DNA from: Streptomyces sp. NBRC 110035
GTDB taxonomy: Bacteria > Actinomycetota > Actinomycetes > Streptomycetales > Streptomycetaceae
Reading direction: 5' to 3'
Length of the DNA stretch: 46,314 nt
Assembly: GCF_000829695.1 (NCBI RefSeq)
Contig: NZ_BBNN01000049.1
Location: 1-46,314 of the forward strand
Part shown: piece by piece, positions 33,817 through 43,467 of the stretch
Layout of the letters: each line of letters starts with the position of its first letter
Numbering within the stretch: position 1 is the first letter of the stretch
Notes under the pieces: model-generated
The model's database searches: none
Told to the model about the DNA's origin: nothing
Seen by the model: the letters and a program-made list of their open reading frames with translations, nothing else
Program-made: the position numbers and the translations under genes

Positions 33817-35088
33817 ATGCGGAATGTCATGAAATACCGGTGTGCGCGTCTCGCGCCGGCCGTCGCCGTCACCGTCGCCGTCGTCCTGCCGGTCACCTGG
33901 GGGACCGCCCTCGCCGCACCGGCCGCGCCCCACGCGTCCGGAGCCCCGTCGGCGACCTCCGGCGATGATCCGGGGACCACCCTGCTGCCCCCGCTGCCCG
34001 TCCGGCTCGGCGAGGGCAATCCCTGCACCGGGGAGTCGGGCGAGACGGCCACCATGGCGGCGTGGTCGCAGACCACACTCGGCCTGCCGCGGGCCCAGCG
34101 GATCACCCGCGGCGGCGGGGTGACCGTCGCGGTGGTCGACACCGGCGTCGCCTCCGGCGTCCCCGGCCTGTCCGGGCGGGTGACGGCCGCCGACGGCGCC
34201 GGGGAGGACTGCGTGGGCCACGGCACCTTCGCCGCCGGCCTCATCGCCGCCGCGCCCCGGACGGGCAGCGGCATCACCGGCGTCGCCCCGGAGGCCCGGA
34301 TCCTCGCCCTGCGGGGCACCGACGACCGCGGCGTCCCCTCGGTGGAACGTGTCGCGCTCGGCATCCGCGAGGCCGCGGACCGCGGTGCGAAGGTCATCTA
34401 CGTCGGCCAGGCGCTGCGCACCGGACGGGCCGAGCTGACCGAGGCCGTCGCCCACGCCACCCGGCGCGACGCCCTGGTCGTCGCCCCCGCCGCCCCGGAC
34501 GCCGTGACCCGCGAGGAACGCGGACCCGACGGGGAGATGCCCGAGGGGCCGTACTGGCCGGCCGCCGTGCCGGACGTGCTGGCCGTCGTGGACTTCGGGG
34601 CGGGCGGCGTACGGCAGAAGAACGCCCCGCCCGCCCACGAACCCGACCTGGCCGCGCCCGGCAGCGGCATGGTCAGCGTCGGACCCGGAGGCACGGGCCA
34701 CTACATCGGCTCCGGCGCCTCGCTGGCCGCGGCGGGCACCGCGGGTGCCGCCGCCCTCGTCCGCGCCTACCGGCCCGAGCTGACCGCACACGAGGTCTCC
34801 CGGCAGCTCCTCGCCGCCGCCTACCCGTCGGACACACCCCGGCTCGACCCGTACGCCGCCCTGACCGTCGTCCCGGACCAGAACACGGCGTCCCCGGCCG
34901 CACCGGTCCCGGCCCACCTGCCCGCCCCGGCCGACCCGACCCCCCACCGGCGCTCCCTGACCATCGCCGCGACGGGCCTGGCGCTCGTCCTCCTCCTCGC
35001 AGCCGCCGCCGCGGTCGTCCCCCGGGGCCGGGCCCGCAACTGGACCCCGCCGGGCCCCCGAACCCGGAACACCCCCACGGGCCGGTAG
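33817..35088 (+). CDS. mycP: type VII secretion-associated serine protease mycosin
   Basis: A subtilisin-family (S8) protease anchored outside the membrane, which in mycobacteria is needed for ESX function and complex stability. The product has a signal peptide (LAPAVAVTVAVVLPVTWGTA), a catalytic domain with VAVVDTGVA (Asp108), GHGTFAAGLIAA (His135) and GSGASLAAAGTAGAAALVRA (Ser302), and a C-terminal membrane helix (ATGLALVLLLAAAAAVV) with a short basic tail. The usual GTSxAxP around the serine is GASLAAA, and the oxyanion-hole Gly-Asn appears to be Pro-Asp (APAAPD), so activity may be altered. Three in-frame ATGs (33808, 33817, 33829) lie close together without a clear Shine-Dalgarno sequence; 33817 is a choice of convenience. 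Confidence 0.88.
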   Translation: MRNVMKYRCARLAPAVAVTVAVVLPVTWGTALAAPAAPHASGAPSATSGDDPGTTLLPPLPVRLGEGNPCTGESGETATMAAWSQTTLGLPRAQRITRGGGVTVAVVDTGVASGVPGLSGRVTAADGAGEDCVGHGTFAAGLIAAAPRTGSGITGVAPEARILALRGTDDRGVPSVERVALGIREAADRGAKVIYVGQALRTGRAELTEAVAHATRRDALVVAPAAPDAVTREERGPDGEMPEGPYWPAAVPDVLAVVDFGAGGVRQKNAPPAHEPDLAAPGSGMVSVGPGGTGHYIGSGASLAAAGTAGAAALVRAYRPELTAHEVSRQLLAAAYPSDTPRLDPYAALTVVPDQNTASPAAPVPAHLPAPADPTPHRRSLTIAATGLALVLLLAAAAAVVPRGRARNWTPPGPRTRNTPTGR

Positions 35089-35783
35089 CCCGCACCCGGC
35101 ACCGCTTCCGACAGCGGGCCGGGAGCCGGGGCCCGAAGGGACGAGGGCCGGGGCGGGCGGGCGGACGTCGAAGCACACCCGGCACACCCGGAGCCGCGAA
35201 CCCGTCCCCGGGCACGACGGCAGCCCGGGGACAGCACGGCTGATGACGTGGTGGCTCGCCACCGCCGCCCCGGTGCTCCCCGCCCCGCCCCCGGCTTCGA
35301 CGCATGCCGCGAGCCCGGCGACACCCGGCCGGGCGGTGGCCGGGCACGGGAAGGGCCGGTGCGCGGGGAAACGCGACCGGTGCCGCGAAAGTCGGAGGGG
35401 TCCCCTCTCCGGGTACGGCCGCCCGGCGGCGCGGGTGTGGGTGTCCTCGGCCGGTGTCCCGGCGGCCTCCGTCCCGCTCAGGGCCTCGGCCCGGGGCGGG
35501 AGGGCCGGGAGCCCGGCGGGCGGCCGGGCCGGGGTGCCCGGCCGCGCCGTGACGGTGTCGGGGCGGTGTGCGCCCCGATGCCTTCGGCGGCCCCGGAGCG
35601 GCGAGTCCGCCTGCGGGGCCGGACGGCCGCAGGCCGTGCGGACCACGACACACGGGCTTGTCGCCGGAGCCGGGACGGCCCCGCCCGTTCCGCTCCCGCG
35701 CCCCGCGCGTGCCGCGGGCCCGGCCGTCGGCCGGGCCGGGGCCCGGCCGGCGGTGGGGTGGAGTGCGGGGTGGGAAGGGGGCA
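35089..35783. other. 695-bp gap between convergent mycosin and eccC; no confident gene
   Basis: Both flanking genes end here, so no promoter for them is needed. Several reading frames are open on both strands simply because of very high GC. None has a Shine-Dalgarno sequence together with a recognisable product. The right end holds GC-rich hairpins. A degraded gene remains possible. Confidence 0.5.
35717..35737. terminator. 9-bp GC-rich hairpin downstream of eccC
   Basis: GGCCCGGCC (35717-35725) pairs with GGCCGGGCC (35729-35737) around a three-base loop, 47 bases past the eccC stop. Further overlapping CCGGGCC inverted repeats follow to 35,750. Confidence 0.45.
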
Positions 35784-38700
35784 TCAGCTGGGGTTCTCCA
35801 GCAGGGCGGTCTGGATCTGGACGGTCTTGCGGCGGGCGATGCGCACCGCGCGGCCGGGGATCAGTTCGCGGCCCTTCACACTGCCGAAGAGGTAGCCCTC
35901 GCTGGGCGGGCAGGACATCAGCAGGCCGGGCGTGTTGACCTCCTGGAGCCGGCGCAGCAGCGACTCGTTGAGGCCGCGCCCGGCGCCCGCGGAGGAGCGC
36001 GCCACGATCAGGTGCAGGCCGACCTCGTGGCCGAGCGCGAGATGGTCCAGCAGCGGGGCGAACGGCTGCGACATGGGTCCGCTGCCGACCATGTCGTAGT
36101 CGTCGACCAGGATGAACAGCCGCGGCCCCTGCCACCAGTCGCACAGCCGCATCCGCGACGGCGCGATGTCCTCGCCGGGCACCCGCTGCCGTACCGCCCT
36201 GGCCGCCCCGTCCACGAGGTCCTTCAGCATGTCCGTGGAGACCGCGTGGCCGAGCCGGTAGCGCTCCGGGACGCTCTCCACCAGCTCCCGCCGGTAGTCC
36301 ACCGTCATGATGCGGGCCTCGGAGGGGGTGTACCGCTCGGTGATGCCCCGGGCGATCACCCGCAGCAGGTTCGTCTTGCCGGACTCGCTGTCACCCACCA
36401 CGATCATGTGCGGGTTCTCGGTGAAGTCGTGCCACACCGGCGCGAGTTCGTTCTCGTCGAGGCCGATGGCGATGCGCAGGCCCTGATCGCCCTCCGGCTC
36501 GGGCAGCTCCTCGACGGGCAGCGAGGCCGGCAGCATCCGTACCCGGGGCGCGGCCGGCCCCGGCCAGCTCTCGCTGATCGCCGAGACCAGCCCCGCGACC
36601 CCGTCGGCGAGGTCGTCGGCGTCCTCGACCCCGTCGATGCGCGGCAGCGCCGACAGGTAGTGCAGCTTGTCGGAGGTCAGGCCCCGCCCCGGGCTGCGCG
36701 GAATCGTCGCCGCCTTGCGGGAGTCGATCTGCGAGTCCATCGGGTCACCCATCCGCAGCTCCAGCCGGGTACCGGTCTGGTCGCGCACCGAGGACGACAG
36801 CTCCACCCAGCGGGCGGTGGTGATCAGCAGATGGACGCCGTAGTTGAGCCCGCGGGCGGCCAGCGCGTTGAAGGTGGGAATGTGCCGGTCGAAGTCCTGG
36901 CGCACGGTCGACCAGCCGTCGATGACCAGGAAGACGTCCCCGTGCGGCTCCCCGGGAAACTCGCCCGCTGCCCGCCGCTTGCGGTACGTGGGCATGGAGT
37001 CGATGCCGTGCTCCAGGAAGAACCGTTCCCGCCTGCCGAGCAGCGTGCTCACCTCGGAGATCGTCCGGCCCACCCGCTCGGTGTCCACGCGCGCGGCCAC
37101 CCCGCTCATGTGCGGCAGCCCGTCCAGCGCCGCGAGCGTGCCGCCGCCGAAGTCCAGGCAGTAGAACTGCACCTCGCGCGGGGTGTGGGTGAGCGCGAGA
37201 CCGGTGATGAGCGTCCGCAGCAGGGTGCTCTTGCCGCTCTGCGGCCCCCCGGCGATGGCCACATGGCCGCCGGCCGCCGACAGGTCCACCGTCAGCAGGT
37301 CACGCAGCTGGTCGAACGGCCGGTCCACCACACCCACCGGCACGGTGAGCCGGCCCCGCAGCGGCCAGTCGGCCGTCGTCAGGCCGTAGTGCGCGTCCGG
37401 CGCCAGCGGAGGCAGGATCTGGTCGAGGGTGGCCGGTGCGCCCAGCGGCGGCAGCCACACCTGGTGGGCGGGCGGCCCCGAACCGCGCAGCCGGTCCAGC
37501 GCCACCGACAGCAGCGTCTCGCCGCTCTCCGCGTCACCGCCCTCCGGACCCTCCGCCTCTTCCTCCCCGCCGGGCCCACCCGCGGGATCCGGGTCGGCCG
37601 GCGCGCGCGGCACCACCCACTGGGCCGTCCACGGCACCACCTGACGGGCCACCTGCGCCTGCACGAGGGCACGCCGCCGCCGGTACGGACCGGAGACGTA
37701 CGCGGCACGGAACCGGGTCAGCGCGTCGACACCGCTCTTGAGGAAACCGGCACCCGGCTGCGCGGGCAGCTCGTACGCGTCCGGCACCCCCAGCACGCCC
37801 CGGCTCTCCATCGCGGAGAAGGTCCGCAGACCGATCCGGTACGACAGGTGGCTCTCCAGCTGGTGCATACGGCCCTCGTCCAGCCGCTGCGACGCCAGCA
37901 GCAGGTGCACCCCGAGGCTGCGCCCGAGGCGGCCGATCATCACGAACAGTTCCATGAAGTCACGGTGCGCGGACAGCAGTTCGCTGAACTCGTCGACCAC
38001 CACGAACAGGCTCGGCAGCGGCTGCAACGGCACCCCGGACTGGCGCGCCTTCTCGTACTCCAGGGCGGAGGTGTAGTTGCCGGCCGCCCTCAGCAGCTCC
38101 TGGCGGCGGATCAGCTCGCCGTGCAGGGCGTCCTGCATCCGGGCGACCAGCGACACCTCGTCCGCGAGGTTGGTGATGACCGCGGAGGTGTGCGGAAGCT
38201 CGTCCAGGCCGAGGAAGGTGGCGCCGCCCTTGAAGTCGACGAGGACGAAGTTCAGCGTTTCGGACGAGTTCGTCAGCGCCAGCGACAGCACGAGGGTGCG
38301 CAGCAGCTCGCTCTTGCCGGAACCGGTGGCGCCGATGAGCATGCCGTGCGGACCCGTACCGCCCTGCGCGGACTCCTTGATGTCCAGCTCCACCGGCCGG
38401 CCCTCGCCGCTGACCGCGATCGGCACCCGCAGCCGGGCACTGCCCGTGTACCGCTCCCACAGCGTGGCCGGCTCGTGCCGGTGCAGATCGGGGATGTTCA
38501 GCAGCGAGGTCAGCTCGACGTCGCCGGAGAACGGCTTCGCGTCGTCACCGCCGATGCTCATCCGGTACGGCGCGAGCAGCCGGGCCAGCGCCCGCGCCCC
38601 CACCGGCCCCAGCCGGTCGGGCCTGCCGAGCACCGTCGACTGCTCCTTGCGGTCCCGGTCGGTGCGCACCAGCGCGACACCGTTCTCCTCCACCTCGAGC

Positions 38701-39782
38701 CGCAGCGTGGTCCGTCCGGGCTTCCAGGCCAGGGCCCCGGACAGGTCGAGCACCACCGCGTTGCGGAACCCGTGCCCGTCGAACCGGTGGCCCGCGGGCA
38801 CCGTGCACCCGTCGATCACGATCACCGTGTACGGCTCCTCGCGCCCCGGCACCGCGTCCGGGTCGGCGCCGGGCCGCTCGTGGAACTCGGCACCGAGCAG
38901 GCCCTCCAGCTCGTTGAACGCCGAGGCGATCATGCGGGTCGGCCCGGCGCCGTCCTCCTCGTGCCGGTGCAGACTGTGCGGGAGCCACTTCGCCCACTCC
39001 CACTCGGAGCGCCGCTCGTCCGAGACGCACAGCGCGATCCACAGGTCGTCGGGGGAGTGGAACACCGCCAACTGCGCGAGCAGGGACCGCGTCAGAGCCC
39101 GTACGTGCTCCTCCTCGCCCCGCAGCAGCACCTTCGACCAGGCCCGCAGGTAGATCGCGATGGGCTGGTCCCGCACCGTCGAGTAGGCGCGGGTGAAGCT
39201 GCGCAGCGCGTGCGCGGACAGCGGCTCCAGGTCCTCCACGGGTTTCGTCGACAGCGGTGTCAGCTTCATCGCGAGGCGCTGGTCGCCGACGCCCATCCGG
39301 ACCTCCGCGAAGTCCTCGTCGGACGCCCGCCGTTCCCACAGCCGGGTGCTGCGCACCAGCGACGACAGCGCGTCGGGCGCGGGGTGGCGCCAGGCCAGGG
39401 CACGCTGCTGGTCGACGACGGACGCCCGCACCTTGCGCCGGGTCTGGCGCAGATAGCGCAGGTAGTCGCGGCGCTCGCCCTTCATCCGCTGCTTGCGCTC
39501 GCCGTTGCGGCGCATGACCTGACCGAGCATCATGCCGGCGGACGCGATCACCATCACGCCGAGCGCGATGTAGATGAACCCGCCGCTGGACCGGCTCATG
39601 CCGGGCCGCATGAACATCAGCATCATGGAGACCGACATCAGCGCCATCGGCAAGTATGTCCATACCGCGGAACTGTCCGGCACGACTTCCGGAAGGGTCG
39701 GCGGTTCCTGGAGACTCAGCTCCCCCGACGGCAGTTCCGGTCCTCTGCGGCGTGCCGGCCTGCGGAACAGGATCACGCTCAA
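35784..39782 (-). CDS. eccC: type VII secretion ATPase EccC (three FtsK/SpoIIIE domains)
   Basis: EccC is the motor of the ESX membrane complex. The 1,332-residue protein has two N-terminal membrane helices (about residues 40-85) and three ATPase domains in one chain, as in fused EccCa-EccCb. Walker A motifs are GATGSGKSE (Lys490), GGPQSGKST (Lys851) and GDSESGKTN (Lys1136). Walker B has the catalytic Glu only in domain 1 (LFVVVDEFSELL); domains 2 and 3 read FLVIDGWSTV and FILVDDYDMV. This fits the known rule that domain 1 is the active ATPase and the others bind nucleotide and substrate. TTG 39782 is the start because GAGGAGG lies eight bases upstream. It diverges from eccD. Confidence 0.96.
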   Translation of the reverse strand: MSVILFRRPARRRGPELPSGELSLQEPPTLPEVVPDSSAVWTYLPMALMSVSMMLMFMRPGMSRSSGGFIYIALGVMVIASAGMMLGQVMRRNGERKQRMKGERRDYLRYLRQTRRKVRASVVDQQRALAWRHPAPDALSSLVRSTRLWERRASDEDFAEVRMGVGDQRLAMKLTPLSTKPVEDLEPLSAHALRSFTRAYSTVRDQPIAIYLRAWSKVLLRGEEEHVRALTRSLLAQLAVFHSPDDLWIALCVSDERRSEWEWAKWLPHSLHRHEEDGAGPTRMIASAFNELEGLLGAEFHERPGADPDAVPGREEPYTVIVIDGCTVPAGHRFDGHGFRNAVVLDLSGALAWKPGRTTLRLEVEENGVALVRTDRDRKEQSTVLGRPDRLGPVGARALARLLAPYRMSIGGDDAKPFSGDVELTSLLNIPDLHRHEPATLWERYTGSARLRVPIAVSGEGRPVELDIKESAQGGTGPHGMLIGATGSGKSELLRTLVLSLALTNSSETLNFVLVDFKGGATFLGLDELPHTSAVITNLADEVSLVARMQDALHGELIRRQELLRAAGNYTSALEYEKARQSGVPLQPLPSLFVVVDEFSELLSAHRDFMELFVMIGRLGRSLGVHLLLASQRLDEGRMHQLESHLSYRIGLRTFSAMESRGVLGVPDAYELPAQPGAGFLKSGVDALTRFRAAYVSGPYRRRRALVQAQVARQVVPWTAQWVVPRAPADPDPAGGPGGEEEAEGPEGGDAESGETLLSVALDRLRGSGPPAHQVWLPPLGAPATLDQILPPLAPDAHYGLTTADWPLRGRLTVPVGVVDRPFDQLRDLLTVDLSAAGGHVAIAGGPQSGKSTLLRTLITGLALTHTPREVQFYCLDFGGGTLAALDGLPHMSGVAARVDTERVGRTISEVSTLLGRRERFFLEHGIDSMPTYRKRRAAGEFPGEPHGDVFLVIDGWSTVRQDFDRHIPTFNALAARGLNYGVHLLITTARWVELSSSVRDQTGTRLELRMGDPMDSQIDSRKAATIPRSPGRGLTSDKLHYLSALPRIDGVEDADDLADGVAGLVSAISESWPGPAAPRVRMLPASLPVEELPEPEGDQGLRIAIGLDENELAPVWHDFTENPHMIVVGDSESGKTNLLRVIARGITERYTPSEARIMTVDYRRELVESVPERYRLGHAVSTDMLKDLVDGAARAVRQRVPGEDIAPSRMRLCDWWQGPRLFILVDDYDMVGSGPMSQPFAPLLDHLALGHEVGLHLIVARSSAGAGRGLNESLLRRLQEVNTPGLLMSCPPSEGYLFGSVKGRELIPGRAVRIARRKTVQIQTALLENPS

Positions 39783-40181
39783 CGAATGGCCTCCTCAATG
39801 ATCTCGGAACAATTCCGCGGTAACGGCACGGAATTACCCGGTGCCCGCCTGCACACGCCCGCCGGAAATACGCCCCCGTGAAGTCCACCTCGAAGTCCGC
39901 CCCGAAGTCCGGCGGGGTGCGGAAGAGAGGAAACGCAGGAGCGCAATGCGTCACAGTCCCACGCCGTGGCTGCGGGAAAATTACCGCAGGCTTCCCGGAC
40001 GCTGAATTCTTGACCGGTGTTGCGAAAAGGACCGGCCTGCCGTCAAACTCGTCGGCGCGTGCCCCGTCCGACGTCCTGTCGCGATCGAGCGACCGACCGG
40101 TGTGCCGCTGTCACCCTCCAGCCACCGCGCAACCCGTGACCGCCAGAAAGCGTGAACCCGAACCCATGACGGACATCGCCC
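39783..40181. other. 399-bp divergent region between eccC and eccD
   Basis: It must hold promoters for both secretion blocks and is visibly less GC-rich than the flanking genes. Short dyads such as GGTAA...TTACC (about 39820-39840) are present. TTGACC at 40010-40015 has no matching -10 at the right distance. An eight-codon frame (40166-40189) overlaps the eccD start and is probably chance. No gene is seen. Confidence 0.5.
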
Positions 40182-41579
40182 ATGACTGACACCCAGGCGG
40201 CCAGCCTGTGCCGCGTCACCGTACGCGCCCCGGCCAGGACCGTCGACCTGGCCGTGCCCTCCGACGTCCCCGTCGCCGACCTGCTGCCCACAGTGATCGG
40301 TTACGGAGGGGACGACCTGGAGGAAGCAGGCCTGGAGCACGGCGGTTGGGTACTGCAACGCCTCGGCGGCCCACCGCTCGACCCCGAGAGTACCTTGGAC
40401 TCCCTCGGTCTGCGGGACGGTGAGGAGCTTTGTCTCCGCCCCCGCACCGAGGCGTTGCCCGAAGTGCACCTCGACGACCTGGTCGACGGCATCTCGGCCA
40501 CCATGCAGCAACGCCCGCACGGCTGGAGCCCCGAGGCCGGCCGGCGGCTCCTGCGCGGCCTGGCCGTGGTCACCCTCGCCCTCGGCATGGTGCTGCTCGC
40601 CCTGCCGGGAACCGAGGGCTGGATCCGGGCCGTCGCCGCGGGCACGGCCGGACTGCTGCTGCTCGCCGGCGCCGGCTCCGCGACCCGGGCCGTCGGCGAC
40701 GCCGGAGCCGGCTCGGCGCTCGGCCTCATGGTCGGCCCCTACTTCGCCCTGGCCGGCTGGCTGCTGCCCGGCGGCGACCTGGGCGGAGCCGACGGCGAAG
40801 CCGTCCTGGGCGCACGCCTGCTGGCGGCGTCGGCGGCCGGCGGCGCGGGAGCGGTGCTCGCCCTCGCGGCGGTCGGCGTGTACCCGGCCCTGTTCATCGG
40901 CGTGGCCTGCGTCGCCGCGGCCGGAGCGCTCGGCGCCACCCTGATCACCCTGAACCTGACGCCGGACCAGGCCGCCGGGGTGGTCGCCGTCGTGGTCGTC
41001 CTGTTCGGCGGGTTCGTCCCCTCGCTGTCGTTCCGGCTCTCCGGCATGCGGATGCCCCCGCTGCCCACCAACGTCCAGCAGCTGCAGCAGGGCATCGACC
41101 CGTACCCCGCCTCCGACGTCGAGGCGCGGTCCATGCTCGCCGACGGCTGGATGACCGCCTTCTACGGCGCCATCGGCCTCGTCTGCCTGCCCTGCCTGGT
41201 GGCGCTCGCCGCCGATCCCGGCCTCGCCGGGATCCTCACCGTGGTCGCCCTCTCGCTCCTGTTGCTGCTGCACAGCAGGGGGCTCGGCAACGTCTGGCAG
41301 CGCCTCGCGCTGACCACCGCCGGTGCCTGGGGCGTGGTCCTGCTGCTGTCCGTGTCCGCCCGTTCCCTCGGCCCGACGGACCGGCTGACCCTGACGGCCG
41401 GCCTGATGGGCCTCGCGGCCGCCCTCGCCATCGCCTCGTGGACCGTCCCCGGCCGGCGGCTCGTCCCCTACTGGGGGCGCGCGGCCGAACTGCTGCACTC
41501 ACTCGCCGCCATCAGCATCCTGCCGCTGACGCTCTGGTCCATGGGCGTCTACGGCCTGCTCCGCGGCATCAACGGCTGA
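40182..41579 (+). CDS. eccD: type VII secretion integral membrane protein EccD
   Basis: EccD lines the membrane channel of the ESX complex as a dimer. The 465-residue product has an N-terminal ubiquitin-like domain (about residues 1-90, LCRVTVRAPARTVDLAVPSD) and then about eleven membrane helices, with the EccD hallmark FRLSGMRMPPLPTNVQQLQQ in a cytosolic loop. The length is normal for the family. ATG 40182 is used although no strong Shine-Dalgarno sequence precedes it. It is followed after 19 bases by eccB, so the two are one transcript. Confidence 0.95.
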   Translation: MTDTQAASLCRVTVRAPARTVDLAVPSDVPVADLLPTVIGYGGDDLEEAGLEHGGWVLQRLGGPPLDPESTLDSLGLRDGEELCLRPRTEALPEVHLDDLVDGISATMQQRPHGWSPEAGRRLLRGLAVVTLALGMVLLALPGTEGWIRAVAAGTAGLLLLAGAGSATRAVGDAGAGSALGLMVGPYFALAGWLLPGGDLGGADGEAVLGARLLAASAAGGAGAVLALAAVGVYPALFIGVACVAAAGALGATLITLNLTPDQAAGVVAVVVVLFGGFVPSLSFRLSGMRMPPLPTNVQQLQQGIDPYPASDVEARSMLADGWMTAFYGAIGLVCLPCLVALAADPGLAGILTVVALSLLLLLHSRGLGNVWQRLALTTAGAWGVVLLLSVSARSLGPTDRLTLTAGLMGLAAALAIASWTVPGRRLVPYWGRAAELLHSLAAISILPLTLWSMGVYGLLRGING

Positions 41580-41598
41580 ACCCGGGAGAACGGCGAGC

Positions 41599-43083
41599 AT
41601 GCACAGCAAACGGGACCAAGTACAGGCGCACCTCTTCATCATGGGGAGGCTGGCCTCGGCCATGCTGCGCGCCGAGCCCGACGACCCGGAGAGCCCCCTG
41701 GGCCGGACCAACCGCGGCGCCGCGATCGGCGTGGTCATCGCCGTGCTGGTGTGCGCCGGAGCCTTCGTCTTCGGCCTCATCCAGCCCGGCGGCAACAACT
41801 CCTGGCGCTCCGGCGAGAACCTGGTCGTCGACAAGCAGACCGGCGCGCGCTACCTGTACCTCGACGGGCGGCTGCGCCCGGTCCGCAACTACGCGTCGGC
41901 CCGGCTGATCGCCGGCGGCGACCTCGGCGTCACCACGGTCGGCACGTCCTCGCTGGCCGGCACACCGCACGGCACCCCCGTCGGCATACCCGACGGTCCC
42001 GAGGCACTGCCGTCCACCGGCGACCTGGACCGTACGCCGTGGCTGGTCTGCTCGGGCGTCCGCCCGAGGTCGACCGGCGTCGTCGCGGCCACCACGACCC
42101 TCGCCCTGGGCACCGGCACACCGCGCGACGTCCCCGGCGCACGGCACCTGGGCGAGCAGGACGGCCTGCTGGTCACCGGACCGGGCGACTCCACCTACCT
42201 GCTGTGGCAGGGAAGCAGGCTCCGGCTCGACGAGCGGGCGAACGCGGCCGGGGCCCTCGGCTACGGAAGCGTCACCCCGCGCCCCGTCTCCGCCGCCTTC
42301 CTCGACTCCTTCCCGCAGGGACCCGACCTGTCCCCGGCCGACGTGCCGGGCCGGGGCGGGAAGGGGCCCGAACTGGCCGGGCGCGCCACCAGGGTCGGGC
42401 AGCTGTTCCGGGTCGACGTCCCCGGCTCGGCCCCCCGCTACCACCTGCTGGCCGAGGAGGGCCTGGTGCCGCTCACGGCCACCGGCGCGACCCTCCTGCT
42501 GGGCGACCCGCAGACCCGCGAGAAGGCCTACGGCGGCGGCGCCGCGACCGTGGCGACGCTCGGGGCGGACATCCTGACCGAGCATCTCGCCCCGGCCTCC
42601 GCGAGCGCCGCGGTGAACGCGGCGAAGCTGCCCGAGACCCCGCCGAAGGCGGTCGAGGTCGGCTCCGGCTCCGCCGCCTGCGCGGCCGTCGACTCCACGG
42701 ACGGCGGCGTCCGGGTCGGCACGTCCGTGCTGCCCGAGAACGTGCTGCCCGAGCCCGTCCAGCCGCCCGCCGCCGAGGTCGTACCGGCCTGCCTGAAGGT
42801 GGACTCCATCGCGGTGCGAGCCGGAAAGGGCGCGCTGGTGAGGGCGTTGAGCGCGAGCGGCAGCGCCCTGGGCGACACCACGTACCTGGTGACGGACACG
42901 GGCGTGAAGTACCGGCTGCTGTCCCAGGAGGGCGTCGAGGCGCTGGGCTACGAGGGCGTCGAGGAGCGGACCATGCCGTCCCCGATGCTGGCCATGCTGC
43001 CCAGCGGCCCCGACCTCACCCCCGAGGCGGCCTCCTCGGGCGAGGCCCGGGTGACGCTGCGCTGCCCGCGGGAAGAGGGATGA
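41599..43083 (+). CDS. eccB: type VII secretion protein EccB
   Basis: EccB is a membrane-anchored subunit with a large extracytoplasmic domain. The 494-residue protein starts MHSKRDQVQAHLFIMGRLAS, the typical EccB opening, followed by one membrane helix (about residues 41-60, AAIGVVIAVLVCAGAFVFGL) and a repeat-rich beta domain, including LVTGPGDSTYLLWQGSRLRL and YLVTDTGVKYRLLSQEG. Two cysteines in the outer domain (SAACAAVDST and PACLKVDS) may form the conserved disulphide. Start ATG 41599 has GGAG upstream. Together with eccD it forms a two-gene operon. Confidence 0.95.
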   Translation: MHSKRDQVQAHLFIMGRLASAMLRAEPDDPESPLGRTNRGAAIGVVIAVLVCAGAFVFGLIQPGGNNSWRSGENLVVDKQTGARYLYLDGRLRPVRNYASARLIAGGDLGVTTVGTSSLAGTPHGTPVGIPDGPEALPSTGDLDRTPWLVCSGVRPRSTGVVAATTTLALGTGTPRDVPGARHLGEQDGLLVTGPGDSTYLLWQGSRLRLDERANAAGALGYGSVTPRPVSAAFLDSFPQGPDLSPADVPGRGGKGPELAGRATRVGQLFRVDVPGSAPRYHLLAEEGLVPLTATGATLLLGDPQTREKAYGGGAATVATLGADILTEHLAPASASAAVNAAKLPETPPKAVEVGSGSAACAAVDSTDGGVRVGTSVLPENVLPEPVQPPAAEVVPACLKVDSIAVRAGKGALVRALSASGSALGDTTYLVTDTGVKYRLLSQEGVEALGYEGVEERTMPSPMLAMLPSGPDLTPEAASSGEARVTLRCPREEG

Positions 43084-43467
43084 GCGGGGACCGGCGGCAG
43101 CGATCCGGCCCCGGGTAAGCCATCCGACAGGGAAAATCTTGGATTCGGTGATGTCACCTCGCGTTAAACCGGACGACCGGCGGTGCCGCGCGGAAGGAGG
43201 CGATGCCCGATCTGTCCGGCCGTTCCCGCACCGCCGCTCAGGTGAGCGACGTGAATTCTCCCCACCTGCTCAATCGAGCGTCGCGGAAAGGGGTATGGGG
43301 GTGCCCTGGGCGTCCCGAGGTCAATTGCCAAACAAGTTGCGGCGCGCATAGCATTTGGCCGCCCCATGATCCGGCGAACCACCTGGTGATCGCAGGGACA
43401 CCCTGTCTGCCCACGGGGTGATGTGGGATCCACAGGTCGGTGAAATTCACCGAAAGGGAGTTCTCTC
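43084..43467. other. 384-bp intergenic region upstream of the WXG100 genes
   Basis: It contains a good promoter (43325-43354), described separately, and is less GC-rich than the flanking genes. No small gene or clear terminator for eccB was found. Confidence 0.6.
43325..43354 (+). promoter_or_regulatory. candidate vegetative promoter of the WXG100 operon
   Basis: TTGCCA (43325-43330), an 18-base spacer and TAGCAT (43349-43354) closely match the actinomycete housekeeping pattern. Transcription would start near 43361 and give a leader of about 107 bases before the first WXG100 gene. Confidence 0.6.

Noticed and set aside
30494..33832. 1,112-codon plus-strand frame
   Set aside because: Antisense shadow of the beta-helix/AAA gene, rich in Gly/Val/His/Arg with no motifs.
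35568..39881. 1,437-codon plus-strand frame
   Set aside because: Antisense shadow of eccC; the minus strand carries three ATPase domains and a good ribosome site.
40010..40015. TTGACC as an eccD promoter
   Set aside because: No acceptable -10 element lies 16-19 bases downstream.
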